DNA of 45,453 nucleotides from Selenomonadaceae bacterium UBA2897 (GCA_002350105.1 DEDT01000044.1:13768-59220); one strand, 5' to 3'. Counted from the stretch's first letter, positions 15,718 to 24,562 are shown. The notes: a model not told the origin generated them from the sequence alone. Translations and numbers: made by a program.

Positions 15718-17526
15718 ATGGCTATGACAGTGATGCATAATAATGCGGCACAGATGACATTGGGCGAATTGCAGAAGAACAGCAACAGCCTGAGTAAGAA
15801 ACTACAGCAAGTGGCATCGGGCATGAAGATCAATGGCGCGGGCGATGGTGCGTCAGAGTATGCGATTTCGGAGCGCATGCAAGTATCCCTGCGCGCGTTG
15901 GATCAGGATGTGGCCAATACCCAGACGGGACAAGCGCTGGTCCGTACGGCAGAGGGGGGCATCCAGGAAATCGTGAATAACCTGCGCAGCATGAAGGCGA
16001 TGGCCATCAATGCCGCCAACGATCACAATACCGATAGCGATCGCATGACCATAGATAAGGAGTTTCAGTCGCGGAAAGATACGATTGATGACATTGCCGC
16101 TACGACGAACTACAATGGCCGGAGACTTTTGGACGGTACATATAGGCAGTGGGTAAGTCAGGGTGGGGGTGATAATGGAAAGGCCGGTATTGAGAATCAG
16201 GTTTATACGAAAACCATGGTCGAACAGCCGAAATCGGCGGCGGTGACGATTCCTTCCGGTGACTTCGTCATCTCCAGTGATGGTGTTTATGAACTGGGTG
16301 CCGGTTATCAGGGGCATATTACCATCAGTGCCACCAATGTCGTCCTGCGTCAGGCGGATGCAAAGGTCACGGATACGTATATTTCGTGCACGACGCCGGG
16401 AACAAATCTGTGGCTGGATGGCATGAATATCGCGAATGCTGCCAAGACGGATAGCGCGATTCGCTTTACGGGAGCTGGCAATACGTTGCACGTTGTCGGC
16501 AAAAATACGATTCTCAAGCAGGATACGAAGGATAAGGCGGCCATCAACGTGGGCGACGGTCTGACAATCCAGGGTGAGACGGAAGATAATTATTTATCCG
16601 TCACCAACAGCTGGTCCCATTCGGCCACGGCCATTGGCGGCGATACCTCTGAAATGAGTACCGCTAACATTATTATCCTGGATACGAATCTCTATGCCAA
16701 GAGCTATTACGGTGCCGCCATTGGCAGCGGCGCGGACGGTTCCATCGGTGACATTGCCATCGTCGGTGGCAATATTGAGGCATGGGGCACGGGAAATGGC
16801 GCGGCTGCCACGATTGGCTATGGCATGAACGGCCAGTGCGGCAATATCCTGGTGGCTGTAGATTCCATGAATATTACGCTCTGGGACGGCGCAGGCAATA
16901 GTGGCGGTGGTGCCATTGCGACGAAAAAAGGGCATATTGTACTGGATGGCGGCAAGATACATATAGAATCCTCAGCTACGCCGGCTATTGTCAACAGTTC
17001 AGGAGACGGGACTGTCGTGGCAACGGTCAATGGGCAGGATTATACCAGCCGCGATCATGTCTACGATTATGATGGACCCAGCATGAAAGAAAAATATCTG
17101 GTGGGGGGCAATGCAGTCCATGATGCTGGTTATCCTCTGATTATCCATACGGGGACGAAAGCCAGTCAGCAGCTGCGCGTCTTTATCAATGATATGCGTA
17201 GTAAGGCCCTGGGGCTCACGGACGTGGCGGTTGTGCCGCGGGAGAAAGCGGTGGCGGCGCTGGACAAATTGGATCATGCTGTTGATTACGCATTGGATGA
17301 AGCGACGACCATGGGCGCCTATCAGGCCAGGCTGGGCTTTACAAGGAGCAATCTGGTTACGGCCAGTGAAAATACGCAGGCATCAGAATCGGTCATTCGC
17401 GATGCGGATATGGCACGGGCCATGACGGGCCTTACGAAAAGCAATGTGCTGGCTCAGTCCGCACAAGCTATGCTGGCACAGGCCAACCAGAGCAGTAGCA
17501 GTGTGCTCAGCCTGTTACAGGGCTAA
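15718..17526 (+). CDS. fliC: flagellin with a beta-helix-like variable domain
   Basis: Filament protein of the flagellum. Residues 1-140 are the N-terminal D0/D1 helices (SGMKINGAGDGASEYAISERM, NYNGRRLLDG). Residues about 490-602 are the C-terminal D1/D0 helices (SENTQASESVIRDADMARAM, ending in VLSLLQG). Between them about 345 residues replace the usual variable domain. This part is rich in Gly, Asn, Ile and Val, with repeating turns of about 28 residues such as GAAIGSGADGSIGDIAIVGG and GAAATIGYGMNGQCGNILVA, as in parallel beta-helix proteins. ATG at 15718 is preferred after AGAAGG; GTG at 15709 and ATG at 15724 are alternatives. Exported by the flagellar system, so no signal peptide. No clear terminator follows. 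Confidence 0.92.
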   Translation: MAMTVMHNNAAQMTLGELQKNSNSLSKKLQQVASGMKINGAGDGASEYAISERMQVSLRALDQDVANTQTGQALVRTAEGGIQEIVNNLRSMKAMAINAANDHNTDSDRMTIDKEFQSRKDTIDDIAATTNYNGRRLLDGTYRQWVSQGGGDNGKAGIENQVYTKTMVEQPKSAAVTIPSGDFVISSDGVYELGAGYQGHITISATNVVLRQADAKVTDTYISCTTPGTNLWLDGMNIANAAKTDSAIRFTGAGNTLHVVGKNTILKQDTKDKAAINVGDGLTIQGETEDNYLSVTNSWSHSATAIGGDTSEMSTANIIILDTNLYAKSYYGAAIGSGADGSIGDIAIVGGNIEAWGTGNGAAATIGYGMNGQCGNILVAVDSMNITLWDGAGNSGGGAIATKKGHIVLDGGKIHIESSATPAIVNSSGDGTVVATVNGQDYTSRDHVYDYDGPSMKEKYLVGGNAVHDAGYPLIIHTGTKASQQLRVFINDMRSKALGLTDVAVVPREKAVAALDKLDHAVDYALDEATTMGAYQARLGFTRSNLVTASENTQASESVIRDADMARAMTGLTKSNVLAQSAQAMLAQANQSSSSVLSLLQG

Positions 17527-17657
17527 AAGGTGTTTCCTGTCAATCATCGAAATTGGGAGCAAAGTCTGTAAGGGGCAATGAAATGGAAAAGGCGAAAGAT
17601 AATCGTTGGAAGACCTGTAGAAAGAAAAGCTATACGCTATAAATTTCAGGCCGGGTA

Positions 17658-17666
17658 TGGTAGAAT
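17658..17666 (+). promoter_or_regulatory. extended -10 element upstream of ireB
   Basis: TGGTAGAAT fits an extended -10 (TGn plus TAGAAT) about 32 nt before the ireB start. The -35 region (TATAAA) is poor. Confidence 0.4.
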
Positions 17667-17697
17667 AGAAAAGAATAAGTGCTTTGGAGGTATAGCT

Positions 17698-17949
17698 ATG
17701 GTCAGTGAAGAAACCATGATGTTCAAGTTCGGCAATGACGAGAATAAGGCGGAGAAGATTATCCGCAGCGTCAGTGCGGCCATGCAGGAGAAGGGCTACA
17801 ACCCGATCAACCAGCTCGTGGGCTATTTGCTCTCGGGCGACCCGGCCTATGTGACGAGCTACAAGGACGCGCGCAACCAGATTCGTCAGTTGGAGCGCGA
17901 TGAACTGCTGGAGGAGCTCGTGCGCGCCTATTTGGAGAAAAAGGCATGA
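17698..17949 (+). CDS. ireB: IreB family regulatory phosphoprotein
   Basis: An 83-residue protein of the IreB/YrzL (UPF0297) family. In Enterococcus its homologue is phosphorylated near the N-terminus by a PASTA-domain Ser/Thr kinase and affects envelope stress and cephalosporin resistance. The start TMMFKFG and the NPINQLVGYLLSGDPAYVTSY stretch are characteristic. The ATG at 17698 follows GGAGG by 7 nt; the longer open frame upstream has no ribosome site. It overlaps ruvX by 4 nt, indicating translational coupling. Confidence 0.9.
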   Translation: MVSEETMMFKFGNDENKAEKIIRSVSAAMQEKGYNPINQLVGYLLSGDPAYVTSYKDARNQIRQLERDELLEELVRAYLEKKA

Positions 17950-18362
17950 AGCGCTATCTTTCCCTCGATATCGGGGATAAGACCGTCGGCATTGCAGTGA
18001 GTGATCCCATGGGCTGGACGGCGCAGGGAGTGGAGACGATCCACCGCACCTCGCTGAAGAAGGACATCGCACGCATCGGCGAGCTCATGCAGCAGTATGA
18101 GACCCACAGTCTCGTCTCGGGCTATCCGCGCAACATGAACGGCACGGAGGGGCCACGCTGCGAAATCGTGCGGGAGTTCTGCGATAAGATCAAGGAAGCC
18201 TATCCCGAGGTGGAGATTACGTTCTGGGATGAACGCCTCTCGACGGTAGCGGCGACACGTTCGCTGCTGGAGGCTGATCTTTCGCGCCGCAAGCGGAAGA
18301 AGGTTATCGACAAGATGGCGGCGGTCTTCATCCTGCAGGGCTTCCTTGACAGCCAGCAGTGA
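17946..18362 (+). CDS. ruvX: RuvX/YqgF family Holliday junction resolvase-like nuclease
   Basis: A 138-residue RNase H-fold nuclease implicated in 16S rRNA 5' end maturation and/or recombination. Visible motifs are SLDIGDKTVGIAVSD with the first catalytic aspartate, SGYPRNMNGTEG, WDERLSTV, and DKMAAVFILQGFL at the end. It sits in the usual Firmicute trio with ireB and the DUF1292 gene. Confidence 0.93.
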   Translation: MKRYLSLDIGDKTVGIAVSDPMGWTAQGVETIHRTSLKKDIARIGELMQQYETHSLVSGYPRNMNGTEGPRCEIVREFCDKIKEAYPEVEITFWDERLSTVAATRSLLEADLSRRKRKKVIDKMAAVFILQGFLDSQQ

Positions 18363-18416
18363 AATAGAGTAGACTTAAGGAAACACACAGCATGACAGAA
18401 AGAAGAGGTGACTGTT

Positions 18417-18725
18417 TTGTCCAAGAAAGAGGAAGAAGTCCTGGATGACGACATGGTTGTCGTGATGACGGACGAGGCCGGCAACGAGTATTACTATTCC
18501 GAGGAAATGATCATTCCGGTCGGAGACGATAAGTTCGCTCTGTTGGTTGGCCTGCACGAGGAAGACGGTGCGTATGTCGTTGACGACGAGGATGAGGATG
18601 TCATCATCGCCAAGATCGTGGCGGCTGCCGATGGTGAGGATGAATACATCGAGCCAACGGACGAAGAGTTTGCCGCTGTGGAAAAGGCGTACAATGCTCT
18701 TTGCGATGAAGAGGAGCAGAAATAA
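18417..18725 (+). CDS. DUF1292 domain protein (YrzB-like)
   Basis: A very acidic protein of about 102 residues. Residues 13-60 match the DUF1292 pattern (VVVMTDEAGNEYYYSEEMIIPVGDDKFALLV), and a Asp/Glu-rich tail follows. The function is unknown; the gene is conserved after ruvX in Firmicutes. A GTG at 18408 would overlap the ribosome site; GAGGTG followed by 6 nt favours the TTG at 18417. Confidence 0.8.
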   Translation: MSKKEEEVLDDDMVVVMTDEAGNEYYYSEEMIIPVGDDKFALLVGLHEEDGAYVVDDEDEDVIIAKIVAAADGEDEYIEPTDEEFAAVEKAYNALCDEEEQK

Positions 18726-18741
18726 ATAGCTATGATGCTCT

Positions 18742-18787
18742 GACAGCTGCCGTTCCGCTTGCGGGGCGGCGGCTGTCTTTTGTTGCC
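18742..18787 (+). terminator. terminator after the DUF1292 gene
   Basis: A long stem of about 17 pairs including G-U pairs, GACAGC at the base pairing with GCTGTC, with a TT loop at 18759-18760, followed by TTTTGTT. It closes the ireB-ruvX-DUF1292 operon. Confidence 0.8.
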
Positions 18788-18821
18788 ATGGCAGGATGCG
18801 GCGGATGGAGGAGAGAGAAGC

Positions 18822-20069
18822 GTGGAGCCGAAGAAAGAGGCAGAGCCGGAGCAGAAAAGCTCTATAGCCACAGAGGCGAAACAGCAGGCAGAGAAATTAT
18901 TAGCGGAAATGCAAAAGCTGCATTTGCCTAAGATCAGTATGTCCGGACATGACTGGCATCACGACCTGCAAGCGTTGCAGCATTGGTTCCTGGGGCAGTC
19001 TGCGCCCTGGCCGGAGAAGTGGCCGGAGCGGGTGCTGGCGTTTTTCTCGCGCATCACGCGCAGGGGCTGGGTCACGCTGGCGGGCAGCCTCTTTGCTGCG
19101 GCCTTGCTTGTGGGTGTGATTGTGGCGGGTAGCTGGAGTGAGCCTGTTGTTCAGCAGCGGGCTTCCTATAATGCGGATACGGCCATCTACTATCAGCTGA
19201 AGCCAGGGCTGAGTGCACGCGAGATTGCCGATGAGCTCGTGGCAAAAGGCGTTCTGCGCAGTAAGGCTGATTTCTGGTGGCAGGCACGGATGAAGGGCAA
19301 GGCGGCGGACTTCATGACCGGTACCTATGCGTTAAAGCCGAATATGTCCGCCGATGAGGTCATCGCGCTCTTCACGAGCGGTGATACGACGCGCGTGAAA
19401 TTCACGATTCCCGAGGGCTTCGGCGTAAAGGAAATCGCGAAACGGCTGGCCGATGAAGGCATCGTCGATGAGCAGGAGTTTCTCGCCAAGGCGAAGCATT
19501 TCGCACCTTACGACTATATCGAGAAGAAGGGCGAGGCCCGTTACTATGCGGAGGGCTTCCTTTTCCCTGATACCTATACGCTGGACAGCGACATTGACGC
19601 GGACCATATCCTGAAGATGATGGCGCGGGACTTCGACCAGCGCTTGACGCCGGAGTTGCGCTCGCGGGCCGAGGAGGTGCATCTCTCGATCTTTGACCTC
19701 GTGACGCTGGCATCGCTCGTCGAGAAGGAGTGCCGCTATCCGGAGGATCGGGCTATCGTAGCACAGGTCTTCTTCAAGCGGCTGAAAGTCGGTATGCCAC
19801 TGCAGACGGATACGACACTGCAGTATCTCATGGCGGGACCGAAGGAAGACGTCTCACTCGAAGATACGAAGATTGATTCCCCCTATAATACCTACCAGCA
19901 CGACGGCCTGCCGCCCGGACCGATTGCGAGCCCGGGCATGGCCTCAATCAAGGCCGTGCTGTATCCGGCAGATACGGACTACCTGTATTTCGTCGCTGAC
20001 CGGCAGGGACACAACCACTATGCCACGAACTATCAGGACCACATGGCGAACGTGCACCAGTATCGCTGA
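18822..20069 (+). CDS. mltG: endolytic transglycosylase MltG
   Basis: Cuts nascent glycan strands and so limits their length. A basic, charged cytoplasmic segment of about 80 residues precedes one membrane helix (about 82-103, WVTLAGSLFAAALLVGVIVAG). The outer part has a LysM-like fold (YQLKPGLSAREIADELVAKGVL) and then the YceG domain with the catalytic glutamate in ASLVEKECR and a PYNTYQHDGLPPGPIASPG motif. The GTG at 18822 follows GGAGGAGAG by about 7 nt; an earlier start would run through the preceding terminator. Length is 415 residues. Confidence 0.92.
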   Translation: MEPKKEAEPEQKSSIATEAKQQAEKLLAEMQKLHLPKISMSGHDWHHDLQALQHWFLGQSAPWPEKWPERVLAFFSRITRRGWVTLAGSLFAAALLVGVIVAGSWSEPVVQQRASYNADTAIYYQLKPGLSAREIADELVAKGVLRSKADFWWQARMKGKAADFMTGTYALKPNMSADEVIALFTSGDTTRVKFTIPEGFGVKEIAKRLADEGIVDEQEFLAKAKHFAPYDYIEKKGEARYYAEGFLFPDTYTLDSDIDADHILKMMARDFDQRLTPELRSRAEEVHLSIFDLVTLASLVEKECRYPEDRAIVAQVFFKRLKVGMPLQTDTTLQYLMAGPKEDVSLEDTKIDSPYNTYQHDGLPPGPIASPGMASIKAVLYPADTDYLYFVADRQGHNHYATNYQDHMANVHQYR

Positions 20070-20085
20070 GAGGAGCAAAAGCCAG

Positions 20086-20706
20086 ATGGAGAAAACGGAG
20101 CTGAGTGACCTGCTGCGGGAGATGGAAGCTTTTGCGGCGGCGGAGCACGTGCCCATCATCAATGCCCAGGGCAGGCGGGCATTCGTGCAGGTCGTGACGG
20201 AGGTGCAGCCGCAGCGCATCCTCGAAATTGGCACGGCCATCGGCTACTCGGCGCTACTTATGCTTTCCCATACGCAGGCAGGGGCTGCGGTGACGACGCT
20301 GGAACTTAGCGCGGAGCGCTATCGGGAGGCCCGGGCCTATCTGGCACGCTCTTCCTATGCGGCGCAGGTCACGCAGCTGCAAGGCAACGCGGGCGAGTTG
20401 CTAACGCAGCTCAAGGGTTCATACGATTTCGTCTTTATCGATGCGGCCAAGGGACAGTATCCCGATTACCTGCATAAAGTATTGCCATTGCTGACGCCAG
20501 AGGCCACCATCGTGGCGGACAACGTGCTCTTTCGCGGCTATGTACGGTCGCAGGAGAAGCCGCCAAGGCGCTATAAGACCATTGTGCAGCGCCTGCGCCG
20601 CTATATCGCGGAGGTGGAGGCCCTGCCCAACGCGACGACAGAGATTTTGGAGCGCGGTGATGGACTGGCGGTGACGCGGCTCGGACGGGGCACTGCGCTC
20701 GACTGA
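20086..20706 (+). CDS. trmR: class I SAM O-methyltransferase, probable tRNA 5-hydroxyuridine methyltransferase
   Basis: A 206-residue methyltransferase of the caffeoyl-CoA O-methyltransferase-like family. The SAM site is ILEIGTAIGYSALLM, with FVFIDAAKGQYPDYL and IVADNVLFRG further on. In Bacillus subtilis the homologue YrrM (TrmR) methylates 5-hydroxyuridine-34 of tRNA and lies beside U32 peptidase-like genes that make the hydroxyl group. The same arrangement is seen here. AGGAG lies 10 nt before the ATG at 20086. The family call is firm; the tRNA substrate is inferred from context. Confidence 0.82.
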   Translation: MEKTELSDLLREMEAFAAAEHVPIINAQGRRAFVQVVTEVQPQRILEIGTAIGYSALLMLSHTQAGAAVTTLELSAERYREARAYLARSSYAAQVTQLQGNAGELLTQLKGSYDFVFIDAAKGQYPDYLHKVLPLLTPEATIVADNVLFRGYVRSQEKPPRRYKTIVQRLRRYIAEVEALPNATTEILERGDGLAVTRLGRGTALD

Positions 20707-20744
20707 GACATCGTTTTTTATGGTCAATCCATGGAGGAGATTGC

Positions 20745-21989
20745 TTGACAGAAAAGAAACCGGAACTGCTGGCACCGGCGGGCACGCTGGAGAAATTGAA
20801 GATGGCGCTGGCCTTTGGTGCCGATGCCGTGTACCTCGGGGGCAAGGCTTATGGCCTGCGGGCCCTGGGGGGGAACTTCACGCAGGACGAGCTGCGCGAG
20901 GCTGTGGCCTATGCCCATGCGCGCGCGGCGAAGGTCTACGTTACGGTGAATATTTTCCCGCATAATGCAGACCTGAACGGCCTGCCGGATTATCTGCGAT
21001 TTTTGCAGGAAATTCAGGTAGATGGCTTGCTCGTGGCGGACCTCGGCGTGTTCATGATGGCGAAAGAGGTGGCACCGCAGCTGCCCCTGCATATCAGCAC
21101 GCAGGCGAACAACACGAACTGGCGCACGGTGTGCGAATGGCAGAAGCTGGGCGCACAGCGTGTCGTGCTGGCACGCGAGCTTTCTCTGCAGGAAATCAGG
21201 GAGATTCGCCAGCATACGGATGTGGAGCTGGAGATGTTCGTGCACGGTGCGATGTGCATTTCCTATTCGGGCCGCTGCCTGCTTTCGAGCTACTTTACGG
21301 GGCGCGATGCGAACCGTGGCAGCTGCGCACAGTGCTGCCGCTGGAAGTACGCGCTGGTCGAGGAGACACGGCCGGGCCAGTATTTCCCCATTGCGGAGGA
21401 TGAGCGCGGCACCTATATCATGAATTCCAAGGATCTCTGCCTGCTCCCGTATCTGCCCGAGGTCATGGCCTGCGGTGTGGACAGCCTGAAGATCGAAGGA
21501 CGCATGAAGAGTGTACATTATGCAGCAAGCGTCACCAAAGCCTATCGCGCGGCAATCGACAGTTATGTTAAAGATCAGCAAAATTTTGTCGTGCGGCAGG
21601 AATGGCGGGAGGAACTGGCGAAAGTATCGCATAGGCCGTATACGACAGGGTTTGCGTTCGGGCGGCCGACGGCGGAGGCTCAGGTTTACGGCACATCCTC
21701 CTATGAGCAGAACTCGGATTTCGTGGGCTTGGTGCGTGACTACGATGCGGCGACAGGGTACGCCCTCGTCGAGCAGCGCAACAACATGAAGTGCGGGCAG
21801 GAGCTGGAGATTTTCCCGCCGCAGGGCGATGGCTGGCGGCAGGAACTGCGCGACATGCAGGATGAGGATGGCGAGTCCATCACGGTGGCGCCGCATCCGC
21901 AGCAGCTCGTGCATATCCGCATGGCACGGCCGGTGGAGCCGTGGACGATCCTGCGCCGGGACATCGGGAATGATATGGAGAAAGGATGA
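20745..21989 (+). CDS. peptidase U32 family protein, probable tRNA uridine hydroxylation enzyme (TrhP-like)
   Basis: A 414-residue U32 protein. Typical stretches are PELLAPAGTLEKLKMALAFG, GADAVYLGG, MFVHGAMCISYSGRCLLSSY and the cysteine cluster RGSCAQCCRWKY. Members YrrN/YrrO in Bacillus and YegQ in E. coli work in tRNA 5-hydroxyuridine formation with prephenate; others are collagenases. The adjacent methyltransferase favours the tRNA role. Only one U32 gene is present, unlike the two in Bacillus. The start is TTG with GGAGGAG 5 nt upstream. Confidence 0.85.
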   Translation: MTEKKPELLAPAGTLEKLKMALAFGADAVYLGGKAYGLRALGGNFTQDELREAVAYAHARAAKVYVTVNIFPHNADLNGLPDYLRFLQEIQVDGLLVADLGVFMMAKEVAPQLPLHISTQANNTNWRTVCEWQKLGAQRVVLARELSLQEIREIRQHTDVELEMFVHGAMCISYSGRCLLSSYFTGRDANRGSCAQCCRWKYALVEETRPGQYFPIAEDERGTYIMNSKDLCLLPYLPEVMACGVDSLKIEGRMKSVHYAASVTKAYRAAIDSYVKDQQNFVVRQEWREELAKVSHRPYTTGFAFGRPTAEAQVYGTSSYEQNSDFVGLVRDYDAATGYALVEQRNNMKCGQELEIFPPQGDGWRQELRDMQDEDGESITVAPHPQQLVHIRMARPVEPWTILRRDIGNDMEKG

Positions 21990-21995
21990 TTTTTT

Positions 21996-22286
21996 ATGGC
22001 AGATGCAAATAAGACGGTACGTTACTTCGCGAAGGCGACGGGGCATGTTCAGGGTGTGGGCTTCCGTATGTACATCCAGCAGCATGCGATGGAGCTCAAC
22101 GTCTCAGGCTGGGTGCGTAATATGGAGGACGGCTCCGTGCACATGGAGCTGCAGGGACCGGAGGACCGCGTCGAGCAGCTCATGGACATCATCGAGGCTG
22201 GCAACTACTTTATCAAGGTCGAGAACTTCGAGACCGAAGTGCGCCCCGTCGTCGATGGCGAGATCGGCTTCAAGATCAAATACTGA
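21996..22286 (+). CDS. acyP: acylphosphatase
   Basis: A 96-residue enzyme that hydrolyses acyl phosphates. The phosphate loop is GHVQGVGFRMY with the catalytic arginine, and the catalytic asparagine is in GWVRNMEDGSV. It begins 6 nt after the U32 gene stop and is followed 12 nt later by aroQ, so it is probably in the same operon. Confidence 0.93.
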   Translation: MADANKTVRYFAKATGHVQGVGFRMYIQQHAMELNVSGWVRNMEDGSVHMELQGPEDRVEQLMDIIEAGNYFIKVENFETEVRPVVDGEIGFKIKY

Positions 22287-22298
22287 GGAGACGGTGAG

Positions 22299-22742
22299 AT
22301 GCCAAAAGTATTAGTCATGCACGGGCCGAACCTCAACCTGCTCGGCACGCGCGAGCCGGAAATCTACGGTCATACGACGATGCAGGATATCAACGAGATG
22401 CTGCAAAAGCGCGGCAGGGAAGCCGGTATTACGGTGGATTGCTATCAGTCAAACCATGAGGGCGATCTCGTGGACCGGCTGCAGGCTGCGAATCACCAGT
22501 ACGACTACATCATCTTTAATGCGGGTGCCTATACGCACTACAGCATCGCGATCCGTGATGCTATCGCGGCCATCGAGGTGCCCGTCATCGAGGTGCATAT
22601 TTCGAATATTCACCAGCGTGAGGAGTTCCGGCACACGTCGGTGCTCGCGCCGGTGGCTTTGGGACAGATTTGCGGTCTGGGTATCGAGAGCTATCTGGCC
22701 GCTCTGGAGGCCGTCATTTACAAATTGGGTTTACACAAATAA
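22299..22742 (+). CDS. aroQ: type II 3-dehydroquinate dehydratase
   Basis: The third step of the shikimate pathway. The 147-residue length and the motifs HGPNLNLLGTREPEIYG (with the catalytic Arg and Tyr), YQSNHEGDLVD, NAGAYTHYSIAIRDA and EVHISNIHQREEFRHTS are those of the type II enzyme. It sits before a Xaa-Pro peptidase gene and efp, as in Bacillus. Confidence 0.96.
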   Translation: MPKVLVMHGPNLNLLGTREPEIYGHTTMQDINEMLQKRGREAGITVDCYQSNHEGDLVDRLQAANHQYDYIIFNAGAYTHYSIAIRDAIAAIEVPVIEVHISNIHQREEFRHTSVLAPVALGQICGLGIESYLAALEAVIYKLGLHK

Positions 22743-22773
22743 ACAATAAGCAAGTTTTGGAGATGTTTTATTT

Positions 22774-23856
22774 ATGATCGAGAGTCGTTTGCAGGCACTG
22801 CGTCAGCTGCTGGCGCAGCAGAAACTGGATGCCGTCGTGGTTACGAAAGAGGTGAACCTCTATTACTTCAGCGGTTTCCGCGGCGATGATACGACATTGG
22901 TCATCACGGCCGACAAGGCACTGCTGGTGACGGATAACCGCTATACGGAGCAGGCGGGGCTGCAGGCACCGCTCTTCGAGCTCGTGGAGCAGAAAGAAGG
23001 CCTGCTGAAGGTCACGGCGGATGTCATCAAAAAGCTCGGCTGCAAGCGCGTGGGTTTCGAGGGTAATGCGATGACCTTTGATACCTATCACACGCTGCAG
23101 CAGGCGTTGCCGGAGGTGGATTTCACCACCTCGCTGAACCTCGACCTGCAGCGCACGATCAAGGATGAGCAGGAGATCAGCTATATCCGCGAGGCCTGCC
23201 GCATCGCCGATGCCGCCTTTGAGGACATCGTGAAGTATATGCATGCGGGCATGACGGAGCTGGAGGTGGCAGCGCGCCTGGAGCAAGTCATGCGCCGCGA
23301 GGGCAGCGAGAAGCCGTCCTTTGACACCATTGTGGCCTCGGGCCTGCGCGGCAGCCTGCCGCATGGCACGGCAACGGATAAAAAGCTGGAGCCGGGCGAT
23401 TTCGTCACCATGGACTACGGTGCGAAGTACAAGGGATACTGCTCCGACACGACGCGCACCGTCGTCATCGGCCAGCCCAGCGACCGCCAGCGCGAGGTCT
23501 ACGCGGCCGTGCTCGATACGCAGGAGAAGGTGCTTACGGCTATCCGTCCGGGCAAGAGCGGCCGCGAGATCGATGCGCTTTCCCGCGAGAACCTGCATCA
23601 CTATGATCTCGACCAGTACTTCGGCCATGGCCTCGGCCACAGCCTCGGCCTCGAGATTCACGAGGCTGTACCGCGCTTTGGCAAGATGGGCCATAATGCC
23701 GATGAGTTACTGCAGCCGAACATGCTTGTGACGGACGAGCCAGGCGTCTATCTGCCGGGTTGGGGCGGCCTGCGCATCGAGGATACGGTGCTCGTGACGG
23801 CCGATGGCTGCGAGCGTCTCACGAAGTCGTCAAAAAAACTCGTTGAAATTCAGTAA
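22774..23856 (+). CDS. M24 family Xaa-Pro aminopeptidase
   Basis: A 360-residue metallopeptidase. Residues 1-125 form the creatinase-like N-terminal domain and the rest is the pita-bread fold. Metal ligands are visible in VTMDYGAKYKGYCSDTTRT (two aspartates), GHGLGHSLGLEIHE (histidine), VTDEPGVYLPGWGGLRIEDTV (two glutamates). It is the usual neighbour of efp in Firmicutes. TTTTGGAGATG upstream provides a modest ribosome site. Confidence 0.93.
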   Translation: MIESRLQALRQLLAQQKLDAVVVTKEVNLYYFSGFRGDDTTLVITADKALLVTDNRYTEQAGLQAPLFELVEQKEGLLKVTADVIKKLGCKRVGFEGNAMTFDTYHTLQQALPEVDFTTSLNLDLQRTIKDEQEISYIREACRIADAAFEDIVKYMHAGMTELEVAARLEQVMRREGSEKPSFDTIVASGLRGSLPHGTATDKKLEPGDFVTMDYGAKYKGYCSDTTRTVVIGQPSDRQREVYAAVLDTQEKVLTAIRPGKSGREIDALSRENLHHYDLDQYFGHGLGHSLGLEIHEAVPRFGKMGHNADELLQPNMLVTDEPGVYLPGWGGLRIEDTVLVTADGCERLTKSSKKLVEIQ

Positions 23857-23871
23857 GTTTTTGCTTATAAT
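23843..23871 (+). promoter_or_regulatory. promoter of efp
   Basis: TTGAAA (23843-23848), 17 nt, TATAAT (23866-23871). The -35 box lies inside the last codons of the peptidase gene. It gives efp a transcript of its own with a leader of roughly 95 nt. Confidence 0.7.
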
Positions 23872-23971
23872 ATAGAGTATTGGTGTGATATTTGACGTTT
23901 GAAGCAGGATGACCTGTTCTCAGATAAAAGGGAAGCACTGACATAAGCAAAACATTGGAGGGCGTAATTTA

Positions 23972-24529
23972 ATGATTAACAGTACAGATTTCCGTACGGG
24001 CCTGACCATCGAGATCGATGGCGGCGTGTGGCAGATTGTGGATTTCCAGCATGTAAAGCCGGGCAAGGGCGCTGCTTTCGTCCGTACGAAGATCAAGAAC
24101 GTCGAGACGGGTGCAGTTGTCGAGCGCACGTTCAACCCGAACGAGAAGATGCCGGCCGCACATATCGACACGCGCACGATGCAGTATCTCTATGCTGATG
24201 GCGATATGTACACGTTCATGGACATGGAGACTTACGAGCAGACCGAGCTCAATAAAGAGACGCTCGGCGATGCGCTGAACTTCCTGCTCGAGAACATGGA
24301 AGTCCAGATGCAGAGCTTCAACGGCCGCGTGATTGGTATCAGCCTGCCGAATGCCGTTGTACTGCAGGTCACCGAGTGCGAGCCGTCCGTCAAGGGCAAC
24401 ACGGCTACGGGTGCCACGAAGATGGCTACGGTCGAGACGGGTTATCAGGTCCGCGTGCCGCTGTTCGTTAACGAGGGCGACAAGCTGCGCATCGATACGC
24501 GCACGGGCAACTACATCGAGCGCGCCTAA
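23972..24529 (+). CDS. efp: translation elongation factor P
   Basis: Relieves ribosome stalling at polyproline. At 185 residues it has the usual three beta-barrel domains. The loop that reaches the peptidyl-transfer centre reads HVKPGKGAAFVRTK, with lysine at the tip; no modification enzyme is seen in this window. The C-terminal GNTATGATKMATVETGYQVRVPLFVNEGD is the family signature. GGAGGG lies about 8 nt before the ATG. A strong terminator follows. Confidence 0.97.
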   Translation: MINSTDFRTGLTIEIDGGVWQIVDFQHVKPGKGAAFVRTKIKNVETGAVVERTFNPNEKMPAAHIDTRTMQYLYADGDMYTFMDMETYEQTELNKETLGDALNFLLENMEVQMQSFNGRVIGISLPNAVVLQVTECEPSVKGNTATGATKMATVETGYQVRVPLFVNEGDKLRIDTRTGNYIERA

Positions 24530-24562
24530 GACGCTCTGCCCGAGCATCAATCACGGGTTTGG

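Noticed and set aside
18759..18821. An earlier MltG start at 18759
   Set aside because: It would place the N-terminus inside a strong terminator hairpin, with no ribosome site.
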